Shown piece by piece: positions 8,592-21,231 of a stretch of 64,000 bases of DNA. Source of the DNA: Enterococcus mundtii (GTDB lineage: Bacteria; Bacillota; Bacilli; Lactobacillales; Enterococcaceae); the NCBI RefSeq assembly GCF_002947535.1, contig NZ_PUAP01000026.1, positions 1 to 64,000 of the forward strand. Reading direction: 5' to 3'. The notes below the pieces were generated by a model, which saw only the letters and a list, made by a program, of their open reading frames with translations, was not told the origin of the DNA and searched no databases. Position 1 is the first letter of the stretch, and the number at the start of each line of letters is the position of its first letter. A program made the position numbers and the translations under genes.

Positions 8592-8891
8592 TTAATTCTT
8601 TTGATGTTCAACATGCTTGATCGTTTGTTCTAAAATATCCAATACATGGAAGTCATCCAAACTGTAAAGGATCGTTTTCCCTTCACGTCGTGATTTCACC
8701 ACGTGGTTTTCACGTAACAGACGTAATTGATGGGACACAGCCGATTGTTCCATTTGAACAGATTGACTGATCGACGTCACATTTTTTTCACCATCTTTTA
8801 AATAAAGTAAAATATTCAAACGTGTCGGATCACTTAATACCTTGAATAATTGACTCACTTTTTCTACTTTAATGTTTTGATTCCCCGACAA
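8592..8891 (-). CDS. ArsR/SmtB-family zinc-responsive repressor (CzrA-like)
   Basis: About 99 residues with a winged-helix domain (SVQMEQSAVSHQLRLLRENHVV). The C-terminal helix carries D-x-H-x10-H-x2-H (Asp80, His82, His93, His96), the alpha-5 site by which CzrA/SmtB-type repressors sense Zn(II) or Co(II); the alpha-3 cysteine site of arsenic and cadmium sensors is absent. I chose TTG at 8891 because GGAGG sits 7 bases upstream; the longer reading from TTG 8906 would include the ribosome site itself. No efflux gene is adjacent, so any regulon beyond itself lies elsewhere. It lies 1 kb from zur. Confidence 0.8.
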   Translation of the reverse strand: MSGNQNIKVEKVSQLFKVLSDPTRLNILLYLKDGEKNVTSISQSVQMEQSAVSHQLRLLRENHVVKSRREGKTILYSLDDFHVLDILEQTIKHVEHQKN

Positions 8892-8910
8892 ACGATACAC
8901 CTCCAAAAAA

Positions 8911-8949
8911 AGACTGACTACTAAAGTGTACCACTTTTTTCGTCAGTCT
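8911..8949 (-). terminator. pgcA terminator overlapping the ArsR-gene promoter and operator
   Basis: AGACTGAC (8911-8918) and GTCAGTCT (8942-8949) form the outer stem, followed on the minus strand by seven T. Inside lies a perfect palindrome AAAGTG-GTA-CACTTT (8923-8937), which could be the ArsR operator. A -35-like TTGAGA and a -10-like TACACT with 16-base spacing lie in the same stretch. Confidence 0.7.
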
Positions 8950-8956
8950 CAACTTT

Positions 8957-10684
8957 TTATTCTTCTGTCATTGATTTGATACTAGCTTCAAGCGCAGTGA
9001 TTTTTTCTTGTGCTGCTTCATTCGAATCACCTTTGACACCAATATAAAATTTGATTTTTGGTTCCGTTCCAGAAGGACGGATCGCGATCCAACCGTCTTC
9101 TTCCAGTGTGTATTTCAATACATCTGAAGGTGGAGTCGTTAGTTTTTCTACATTTCCTTGGGCATCTGTTTTTGTTAGTGCCTTGAAATCTTCTGTTTGT
9201 AAAACTTTTTCGCCGGCAAATTCAGTTGGTGCATCTTTTCTGAATTTCTCCATCAGTGCAGCAATTTTCGCTGAACCTTCTTGACCACTCATTGTGACTG
9301 AAATTGTTTTTTCTGCATAATAGCCATACGTTTCAAAAATCGATTGCAAGCCGTCATAAAGGGTCTTATCTTGTTTTTTATAAAATGCAGCAACTTCTGC
9401 TAATAATAATAGTGCTTGGATCGCATCTTTATCGCGAACGAATGGTTTAACTAAATAACCGTAGCTTTCTTCAAAACCAAACATGAATGTATTCGCCTTT
9501 GTTTCTTCAAATTGTTGAATCTTTTCAGCAATAAATTTGAAGCCAGTCAAGACGTTCATCATTTCTACACCATAATGTCTAGCGATTGCTGTTGGTAGTT
9601 CACTTGAAACGATTGATTTCAAGACTGCCGCATTTTCTGGCAGTGTTCCTTTTTCTTGGTGCGCTTCCAGGATATATTGGACAAGCAAAGCGCCAATTTG
9701 ATTTCCTGTCAATACTTTGTATGAACCGTCTGGCAAGCGTACAGCTGCACCTAGACGATCGGCATCTGGATCCGTAGCGATCAATAGATCTGCGCCTTCT
9801 TTTTCGCCTAAACGGATTGCATATTCAAAAGCAGAGTGCTCTTCTGGATTTGGTGATTTGACTGTGGTGAAGTCTGGGTCAGCGACTGCTTGCTCAGGAA
9901 CCAAGACAAATTGTTCAAATCCAGCTTGAGTCAACGCACGCTCGCCTAACATTTTGCCTGTTCCGTGTAACGGCGTGAAGACTAGCTTCAATTCTTTCCC
10001 TAATGTTTCTACTAATTCATGATTGATCGTCACTGCTTTGATTTCTTCCAAGTACGCTTGGTCGATTTCTTCGCCGATGATCGTGATCAAATCACTATTT
10101 TTCGCATGTTCTTCTGCTAAAACTTCTACTTTTAATGGATTGCTTATGTTTCGTACATATTTTGTCAATGCATCTGCATCAGCAGGCGGCATTTGTCCAC
10201 CATCTTCGCCATAAACTTTATAGCCATTATATGCCGCTGGATTATGAGAAGCTGTAACCATGATCCCAGCGAATGCGTTAAGATGACGAACCGCAAATGA
10301 AAGCTCTGGAGTTGGACGTAAGCTTTCAAATACAAAAGACGGAATACCATGTTGCGCTAAAGTTTTCGCCGCTTCCATCGCAAATTCCGGGGATTGATGA
10401 CGGGAATCATAAGCAATTGCCACACCACGTTTTTTAGTTTCTGCTCCTTGTTCATCCATAAATTGCGCAAGCCCTTCTGTTGCTTGACGTACAGTATAGA
10501 TGTTCATTCGATTGATTCCAGGTCCTAAGATCCCGCGCATTCCTGCTGTACCAAATTCCAAAGGTGCGTAGAACGCATCTTCTAATTTTTCAGGATTTTC
10601 ACTTAATTCTTTTAATTGTTTTTTTAAATTTTCTTCTAATGATTCTTCAGTTGCCCATTGCTCGTAAACTTGTTTCCAAGACAT
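8957..10684 (-). CDS. pgcA: Alpha-phosphoglucomutase / phosphomannomutase
   Basis: About 575 residues, the normal length for the PgcA/PgmA group. The active-site serine is Ser146 in TASHNPAAYNGYK, the metal loop is DPDADR at 305-310, and the sugar loop GFEESYG and phosphate-binding SGTEPK are present. It interconverts glucose-6-phosphate and glucose-1-phosphate in the cytosol and so supplies GalU (encoded at 34.7 kb) for UDP-glucose and envelope glycolipids. I chose ATG at 10684 because GAGGTG lies upstream. It is a single gene between its own terminator and that of trxB. Confidence 0.93.
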   Translation of the reverse strand: MSWKQVYEQWATEESLEENLKKQLKELSENPEKLEDAFYAPLEFGTAGMRGILGPGINRMNIYTVRQATEGLAQFMDEQGAETKKRGVAIAYDSRHQSPEFAMEAAKTLAQHGIPSFVFESLRPTPELSFAVRHLNAFAGIMVTASHNPAAYNGYKVYGEDGGQMPPADADALTKYVRNISNPLKVEVLAEEHAKNSDLITIIGEEIDQAYLEEIKAVTINHELVETLGKELKLVFTPLHGTGKMLGERALTQAGFEQFVLVPEQAVADPDFTTVKSPNPEEHSAFEYAIRLGEKEGADLLIATDPDADRLGAAVRLPDGSYKVLTGNQIGALLVQYILEAHQEKGTLPENAAVLKSIVSSELPTAIARHYGVEMMNVLTGFKFIAEKIQQFEETKANTFMFGFEESYGYLVKPFVRDKDAIQALLLLAEVAAFYKKQDKTLYDGLQSIFETYGYYAEKTISVTMSGQEGSAKIAALMEKFRKDAPTEFAGEKVLQTEDFKALTKTDAQGNVEKLTTPPSDVLKYTLEEDGWIAIRPSGTEPKIKFYIGVKGDSNEAAQEKITALEASIKSMTEE

Positions 10685-10761
10685 GAAGCCGACACCTCTT
10701 TCTAAAAATATGTTCCTTTCTAAGTATAGCATTCTCTTTTTAGATAGCAAAGCATAAGAAA

Positions 10762-10789
10762 AAGGACGATGACATTCATCATCGTCCTT
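10762..10789 (-). terminator. trxB terminator
   Basis: An 11-base stem AAGGACGATGA / TCATCGTCCTT with a T-run on the minus strand, 21 bases after the trxB stop. Confidence 0.85.
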
Positions 10790-10809
10790 CTCGCTTTCTA
10801 CATCATTAG

Positions 10810-11745
10810 TTATCCTTGAGCGTTTGATGTTTCTTCTAAAGCTTCCAAGTATTTATACACTTGTTGTCCAGCAATCCCGCCATCGCCTACTGCTGTAGTG
10901 ATTTGGCGCAGATCTTTTTCTCGTACATCGCCAATGGCAAATACGCCAGGCATGTTCGTACGCATATCTTGATCTGTTGGTATCCAGCCAGCATCATTCG
11001 TGAGTCCGGCTTTGCGGAAAGGTTCAGTCAATGGATCTAGTCCAACGTAGATGAACACACCATCAGCTGCTAATTCGATTTCTTCCCCTGTTTTTGCGTT
11101 GTGCCCTTTGACACCAGTGACGACCATATCGTTCCCGACGATCTCATCAGTGATCGTATCCCAAACAAACGAGATTTTTTCATTTGCAAATGCACGATCT
11201 TGGATGATCTTTTGCGCTCTCAATTCATCACGACGATGAACGACAACGACTTCTGAAGCGAATTGAGTCAAATACACGGCTTCTTCTACCGCAGAATCGC
11301 CACCACCGATCACGACTAAGCGTTTGTTACGGAAAAATGCACCGTCACAAACTGCACAGTAAGAAACACCACGGCCAGCATATTCTTCTTCGCCTGGCAC
11401 CCCTAGTTTACGATGGATACAGCCAGTCGCAATGATGACTGTTTTCGCTTCGTAGCTTTTATCTTCACAGATCACTTCTTTATAGTTGCCATGATCTTTG
11501 ATATCTTGGACGATACCATAGACATTTTCAGTTCCAAATCGTGAAACACCTTCATACATTTTATACGCAAGGTCTGGACCCATGATCGAATCAAATCCAG
11601 GATAATTTTCTACTTCTGCGGTATTGTTCATTTGCCCGCCAGGTGCCCCTTGTTCGATCATCGCTACTGATAAGTTTGATCTTGAAGCATATAAAGCAGC
11701 GGTCATGCCAGCAGGCCCTGCGCCAATTACGATTACATCATACAT
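10810..11745 (-). CDS. trxB: Thioredoxin reductase
   Basis: About 311 residues. FAD-binding GAGPAG lies at the N-terminus, an NADPH-binding motif GGGDSAVEEA in the middle, and the redox pair Cys130/Cys133 in CAVCDGAFF. The C-terminal FAIGDVREK segment completes the FAD domain. It transfers electrons from NADPH to thioredoxin. I chose ATG 11745 because GGAGG lies 9 bases upstream and the family begins MYDVIVIGAG. It is monocistronic with its own promoter. Confidence 0.96.
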   Translation of the reverse strand: MYDVIVIGAGPAGMTAALYASRSNLSVAMIEQGAPGGQMNNTAEVENYPGFDSIMGPDLAYKMYEGVSRFGTENVYGIVQDIKDHGNYKEVICEDKSYEAKTVIIATGCIHRKLGVPGEEEYAGRGVSYCAVCDGAFFRNKRLVVIGGGDSAVEEAVYLTQFASEVVVVHRRDELRAQKIIQDRAFANEKISFVWDTITDEIVGNDMVVTGVKGHNAKTGEEIELAADGVFIYVGLDPLTEPFRKAGLTNDAGWIPTDQDMRTNMPGVFAIGDVREKDLRQITTAVGDGGIAGQQVYKYLEALEETSNAQG

Positions 11746-11839
11746 ATGTAGATTCCTCCGTTTTAAAATCAAGTAAGCCTACTTTACAGCCAATCACACA
11801 AAAAGTCTATTGTTCTGCCTACGAGTTTCGAATAGATAT

Positions 11840-11869
11840 ATTATACTCGAAATCGATAGACAAAAACAA
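11840..11869 (-). promoter_or_regulatory. trxB promoter
   Basis: The minus strand has -35 TTGTTT, an 18-base spacer and -10 TATAAT. Confidence 0.6.
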
Positions 11870-11888
11870 TAGACATTCTTATTCTATC

Positions 11889-14728
<2,840 letters not shown>

Positions 14729-14768
14729 ACACTCACTCCTTCGTCTTTTTTACAACTCTATTATCATT

Positions 14769-14852
14769 TTTGTAAATAAAAGTCACAATACTTTTTGATC
14801 AATTTGAATAACCATTTACAAAATGATCGATATTCTTGCATTTTTTTGTAAA
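14769..14852. promoter_or_regulatory. TTTACAAA/TTTGTAAA half-sites in the GH4-rpiR divergent region
   Basis: TTTGTAAA (14769-14776), TTTACAAA (14815-14822) and TTTGTAAA (14845-14852) occur in a 305-base intergenic region; a fourth, partial copy overlaps the rpiR -10. The first lies between likely GH4 -35 and -10 elements. They are plausible RpiR-family operators. The rest of the intergenic stretch is AT-rich with nothing else recognised. Confidence 0.45.
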
Positions 14853-14958
14853 TTTATTGCGCATAACAAAAAGAAAAATAATGAGAAAGTCCAAATAAAA
14901 CCTAATTTTTTAATCAAAATAAACGAGTAAAGGTATTACTTCTCTTTTTTTTGTTTCA

Positions 14959-14987
14959 TTGACACACTAAATAATACCGTTTACAAT
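14959..14987 (+). promoter_or_regulatory. Promoter of the RpiR-family gene
   Basis: -35 TTGACA, a 17-base spacer, -10 TACAAT, 46 bases before the start codon. Confidence 0.75.
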
Positions 14988-15033
14988 TATTTTACATATT
15001 TTTAACTAAAAACGTAAAAAAGAGGAGCGAATT

Positions 15034-15939
15034 ATGCTACTAAAGGAAAAGCTTAAACAAATCAACTTTTCACCTTCAGAAAGCGAAGTCATCCGTTTTC
15101 TCCAAGCCAATGAAACAACTCTGGCCGATCGAACGATTCAACAAATTGCTGAAACTTGCTATGTCCATCCTTCTACTTTGATTCGGATCGCCAAAAAAAT
15201 GGGTTTTCACGGATGGGTGGATTTTAGAGATGCGTTCATTGCTGAAACAGAATATCTACAAGGAAACTTTCAAGAAGTGGACGCCAATCTCCCTTTTTCC
15301 GAAAATGAAGGCATCATGACGATCGCTAATCGGATTGCGGCACTTGAACGTATGACGATCCAAGATACGTTATCCTTGTTGATGCACGACGATCTCCAAC
15401 AAGCAAAGCAACTTCTGCTGCGATCCAATAAAATCGTATTATTTTCGAGTGATACCAACACATTGATTGCTCAATCATTCAAATTGAAAATGAATCGGAT
15501 CAAACAAGAAGTGACCATCGTGCCCACATCTGGCGAGTCCTATTACGATGCCTACAATTGTCAGCCTGAAAACTGTGCGATCTTGATCTCTTATACGGGA
15601 GAAAATCAGATGATGCTTCGGACTGCTGAAATTTTAAAAGAAAAAAATGTTCCGATTTTATCGTTGACGAGCATCGGTGAGTCCAGTTTGTCCACAGCGA
15701 GCGATGTGGTATTGCGCCTGACAACACGTGAACGATTGTACTCAAAAATCAGTAGTTTCACGATCAATACGTCGATCTCCTATTTGTTGGATGTGTTATA
15801 TAGTTGTGTCTTTGCTGAACATTATCGTGAGAACCTCGATTATTTGATCGAAGTCGGGCAAAAAGTCGATACACGGCAGATCAGTTCATCCATTATGAAA
15901 GAAGAACTATTTACCGATTCAATCGAAGATGGCGATTAG
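15034..15939 (+). CDS. MurR/RpiR-family transcriptional regulator
   Basis: A 301-residue protein with the RpiR layout: an N-terminal HTH (DRTIQQIAETCYVHPSTLIRIAKKMGF, roughly 35-60) and a C-terminal SIS domain that binds phosphosugars (NKIVLFSSDTNTLIAQSF and the ISYTGENQMM loop). It is read divergently from the GH4-GH1 operon, so it likely senses a phospho-sugar and controls that operon and itself. The ribosome site AGAGGAG lies 6 bases before ATG. Whether it activates or represses is unknown. Confidence 0.9.
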   Translation: MLLKEKLKQINFSPSESEVIRFLQANETTLADRTIQQIAETCYVHPSTLIRIAKKMGFHGWVDFRDAFIAETEYLQGNFQEVDANLPFSENEGIMTIANRIAALERMTIQDTLSLLMHDDLQQAKQLLLRSNKIVLFSSDTNTLIAQSFKLKMNRIKQEVTIVPTSGESYYDAYNCQPENCAILISYTGENQMMLRTAEILKEKNVPILSLTSIGESSLSTASDVVLRLTTRERLYSKISSFTINTSISYLLDVLYSCVFAEHYRENLDYLIEVGQKVDTRQISSSIMKEELFTDSIEDGD

Positions 15940-16041
15940 TCTACTTTTATAGCGGGAACGATCAGAAAGATTCGTTCAGAACAAAGTTGCTCCTTGAAAT
16001 TCATTCTCTAATTAAATAGCTGAACTTCTAAGAAAATAAGC

Positions 16042-16082
16042 CGTAACATCCAAAATATGAGAGGAAACCCTCGGATGTTACG
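16042..16082 (+). terminator. Terminator after the RpiR-family gene
   Basis: CGTAACATCC (16042-16051) pairs with GGATGTTACG (16073-16082), followed by a seven-T run on the + strand. It may also slow the convergent bglP transcript. Confidence 0.8.
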
Positions 16083-16185
16083 ACTTTTTTTGGAATCAGG
16101 TACTTAGAAACATTCTCCTGTGGAAAAATACTTTTTAACACTAAGCTAACTTTCTAAAACCTTGATCTAAAAGGCTTTGAACTCA

Positions 16186-18162
<1,977 letters not shown>

Positions 18163-19020
18163 TTAATGATTTTTTAAATGATTATTATCTGCCAAACGAG
18201 CCAGATGGATCGTTAAGTAGACAATTTCATCGTCTGACATATGATAATTAAATGTTTCCTGTAAGAATAAAGCGATTTTGTCCACGCAGCCAGAGGCCGT
18301 TTGGTACTTTCGCTGGATCATCTGGATCAATTCTTCTTCAACCTCACCCTCATAGGTGATAGACGTATTCATCACACGGCTAAGAAAAAAACGAAGATGC
18401 GTAACAAATCGGAAAAAATAAATCGATTCTTCATCGAAGGGTGTTTGATAATAATAGCGAACGATATTCAAGATATCCTGAATGGTTTTCGTAAACTGAT
18501 ACATATTATTCATACTATCTTGTTCTGATTGTGCATTGACTAAATGAAGGGCAATAAATCCAGCTTCATTTTCGGATAAATCGAATCCATATTTATGATG
18601 GACTCTTTCAATCGTTTTTTTGCCTATTTGGTATTCTCTCGGAAATAATTGCTTGATATCATATAATAAAACATTCGGTAACCCCACGCCGGTTTTATAA
18701 CGTTTGATCGCATTGTACAAATGATCGGTCAAGGAAATATAAATGGATTCATTCAATGTCACATCCAATTTTTCTTTCGTATACTCGATGATCTCGTAGG
18801 AGAGTTCGAGGTATTCCATCGGGATATCCTCCGCTAATTTTTGAAAATGTTTAGACAGTCGATCATCCGTCAAGTGAAATTCCTTATCTACACCCGCTTC
18901 TAAAATGGCATCACCGATCTTTTTTTTGAACGCCAATCCTTTTCCCATAACGATCATTTCTCGATTTAATTTGTCCCTTGTGACAACGACATTATTATTT
19001 AGAATTTTTTCAATCCGCAT
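18163..19020 (-). CDS. licT: BglG/LicT-family transcription antiterminator
   Basis: A 285-residue protein with the family layout: a CAT RNA-binding domain (residues 1-55, MRIEKILNNNVVVTRD) and two PTS regulation domains, PRD1 and PRD2, with conserved histidines (for example in SLTDHLYNAI and TIHLARLAD). When its PRDs signal substrate presence it dimerises, binds the RAT RNA and prevents termination. Its own leader carries a RAT and terminator (19058-19136), and a second RAT-like site precedes bglP, as in classical bgl operons. This supports autoregulation and control of bglP. Confidence 0.93.
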   Translation of the reverse strand: MRIEKILNNNVVVTRDKLNREMIVMGKGLAFKKKIGDAILEAGVDKEFHLTDDRLSKHFQKLAEDIPMEYLELSYEIIEYTKEKLDVTLNESIYISLTDHLYNAIKRYKTGVGLPNVLLYDIKQLFPREYQIGKKTIERVHHKYGFDLSENEAGFIALHLVNAQSEQDSMNNMYQFTKTIQDILNIVRYYYQTPFDEESIYFFRFVTHLRFFLSRVMNTSITYEGEVEEELIQMIQRKYQTASGCVDKIALFLQETFNYHMSDDEIVYLTIHLARLADNNHLKNH

Positions 19021-19057
19021 AATATCCCCTTTCTATGATTGTCACTCCTAAAAAAAC

Positions 19058-19136
19058 AAAAAAACCCAAAAAGTCAGCCATGGAATCGATTCATGGTGAC
19101 TGATTAGGTTTAGCTTGCGTGATGCAATCACTATCC
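19058..19136 (-). promoter_or_regulatory. licT leader: RAT antiterminator and terminator
   Basis: On the minus strand GGATAGTGATTGC...GCAAGCTAAACC (19136-19106) matches the BglG/LicT RAT pattern, with the TTGC/GCAA helix closing an ATCAC loop. It overlaps a terminator with stem AGTCA-CATG / CATG-TGACT (19101-19072) followed by T-rich DNA. The leader would end transcription unless LicT binds the RAT. Confidence 0.8.
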
Positions 19137-19156
19137 AACAGTATGTTCTTTTCTTC

Positions 19157-19185
19157 ATATTAGCGAAACAATTTTAAAATATCAA
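19157..19185 (-). promoter_or_regulatory. licT promoter
   Basis: -35 TTGATA, a 17-base spacer and -10 TAATAT on the minus strand. A weak cre-like sequence, AGAAAGCGTTGATA, overlaps the -35 with two mismatches. Confidence 0.6.
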
Positions 19186-19340
19186 CGCTTTCTTTTGTGT
19201 TATTTCTATATTTACCAAAAAAATTCTTACAAGCTGCAGGGAAACTACCACTTCACTAGAACAACAATTAAATTGACAGTCAAACAGTTGATCGACTTCT
19301 TTAATTTTGAATAAAGTCGCTATCAATCAAGTCATTTAAA

Positions 19341-19390
19341 AATAAGCCTTGATACCCAAAGTTGGAACGATTTTGGGTACAAGGCTTATT
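19341..19390 (-). terminator. Terminator of the ABC exporter operon
   Basis: AATAAGCCTTG pairs with CAAGGCTTATT and TACCCAAA with TTTGGGTA; on the minus strand a T-run follows, 63 bases past the stop. The AATAAG/CTTATT arms recall the intergenic repeat family. Confidence 0.75.
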
Positions 19391-19452
19391 TCTCTAACCT
19401 GAACGATTCTATCACAGGCTAGTATAAATAGTGTTTAAAAAGTAATCCTCTA

Positions 19453-21231
19453 TTATTCACTTTGTAGTCTGTACATATCTGCATATAGTCCTTCTTCGGC
19501 TAACAGTGTTTCATGATTGCCACGCTCTACGATATGTCCTTTGTCCAGTACGAGGATCAACTCTGCATCGCGGATCGTCGAAAGTCGATGGGCGATGGCA
19601 ATCGTTGTCCGACCTTGACGCATCTTCGCAAGTCCTTCTTGGATCAAGACTTCTGTTTCTGTATCGATATTCGCCGTTGCTTCGTCCAGAACTAAGATTT
19701 TAGGGTCAGTAACAATCGTTCTGGCAAACGTGATCAATTGGCGTTGCCCACTTGAATAGCTTGCCCCTCTTTCAATTACTTTTGAATGATACCCTTTCGG
19801 CAATTCTTCGATGAATTGATTCGCTTGGACAAACTCGGCGGCTTCACGTATTTGCTCGTCTGTGATCTCTGGATTCATCATCCGGATGTTTCCAGCGATA
19901 TCCCCATAAAATAAGAACGCATCCTGTAATACTAAGCCCATTTTATTGCGTAATTCAGCAATCGGATATTCACGAATGTCATGGTCATCGATCAAGATCT
20001 GTCCTTCATAAAACTCATAAAAACGCATCAATACATTGATGATCGAACTTTTCCCACTTCCTGTATGCCCGACTAATGCCACCGTTTCTCCTGGATTAGC
20101 AACAAATGAAATATTGTTCAACACGTTGTTTTTTCCATCATAGGAAAAGCTAACATTGCGAAACTCGATTTTCCCAGCAGTGATCGTCCGATCCGCTGCT
20201 TCCTTTTGCTGTGGTGCATATTCTTCCGTATCCATGATTTTCAAGATACGGCTCCCTGCAACTGTTCCATCAGTAAAGACACTTAAGAAGTCCATCATTT
20301 GTGACATCGGATTAAAGAATCCTTGAACATAGGTGGTAAATGCAAAGATCAAGCCGACTTCAACTGGTGAATGTAAGGCATCGAGTCCGAATAACGTCAA
20401 AGTCAAGGCAATCGCTAAAGCATATAAAAAACTGATGATTGGACTCAAAAGAATCGAATTTGTCTTGATCATAGCATAACGAGTTGCTAGATACTCTTCA
20501 TTGACTTCCTCAAATTCTTTTGCCAAGCGCGATTCTTGACGAAATTGTTGGATGATCCGCATCCCAGAAATCGATTCATTTAGTTTTGTGTTCAATTGAC
20601 TCAAGCGTTCACGCATATTTCGATAGATCCTTGAACTGAATTTTTGATAATACCAAATCACTACTCCTAAAATCGGTAAAAAGATCAGACACCATAACGC
20701 GATTTTTTGATTGATTTGAAACATCGCAATAAATGAAGAGATCACGGCAAAAATCCCTGTTAAAACCATCAGAAAGACATACCAAAATTCAAACAGTGTT
20801 TCTGTGTCATTGGTCACACGAGAAACCGTCGATCCAGCTGGCGTTTGATCAAAGTACCGCATTCCTAATGTATGCAGTTTTTCAAACAGCTTTACACGGA
20901 TATGTTGGTAGGTCTTCAATGACGCCATCGAATATAAATACCATTGGAAAAACCAAATGATACTTTTGACAATGACCCCAAAAAGATAAAGCCCTGCAAA
21001 GAAAAGAATGACTTGTGTGGTTGCTGACTGCTTCGCTAAATGTTCATCCATGAATGTTTGGATGATTCTTGGCAATAGCACATTGATGACTGATAAGACT
21101 AAAGCAAATAAAATCGCAATGATGAATGTCGAGCGAAAGGGTTTAGCAAAATGCATCAACCGTTTAATGATCGAAGCTTGTTCTTTATAGGTCATAGATT
21201 TTGACCATTCCGACTGATATTGATCTTCCAT
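19453..21231 (-). CDS. Heterodimeric multidrug ABC exporter, subunit 2 (BmrD/EfrD-like)
   Basis: A 592-residue half-transporter: six membrane segments (residues ~25-310), then an ABC ATPase with Walker A GHTGSGKSS and a canonical Walker B ILVLDEA. The signature is YSSGQRQ, a degenerate form of LSGGQ. Such asymmetry is typical of the BmrD/LmrD partner in heterodimeric exporters. Its ATG overlaps the stop of the upstream subunit by one base, so the two are translationally coupled. The substrate is unknown; multidrug export is a family inference. Confidence 0.88.
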   Translation of the reverse strand: MEDQYQSEWSKSMTYKEQASIIKRLMHFAKPFRSTFIIAILFALVLSVINVLLPRIIQTFMDEHLAKQSATTQVILFFAGLYLFGVIVKSIIWFFQWYLYSMASLKTYQHIRVKLFEKLHTLGMRYFDQTPAGSTVSRVTNDTETLFEFWYVFLMVLTGIFAVISSFIAMFQINQKIALWCLIFLPILGVVIWYYQKFSSRIYRNMRERLSQLNTKLNESISGMRIIQQFRQESRLAKEFEEVNEEYLATRYAMIKTNSILLSPIISFLYALAIALTLTLFGLDALHSPVEVGLIFAFTTYVQGFFNPMSQMMDFLSVFTDGTVAGSRILKIMDTEEYAPQQKEAADRTITAGKIEFRNVSFSYDGKNNVLNNISFVANPGETVALVGHTGSGKSSIINVLMRFYEFYEGQILIDDHDIREYPIAELRNKMGLVLQDAFLFYGDIAGNIRMMNPEITDEQIREAAEFVQANQFIEELPKGYHSKVIERGASYSSGQRQLITFARTIVTDPKILVLDEATANIDTETEVLIQEGLAKMRQGRTTIAIAHRLSTIRDAELILVLDKGHIVERGNHETLLAEEGLYADMYRLQSE

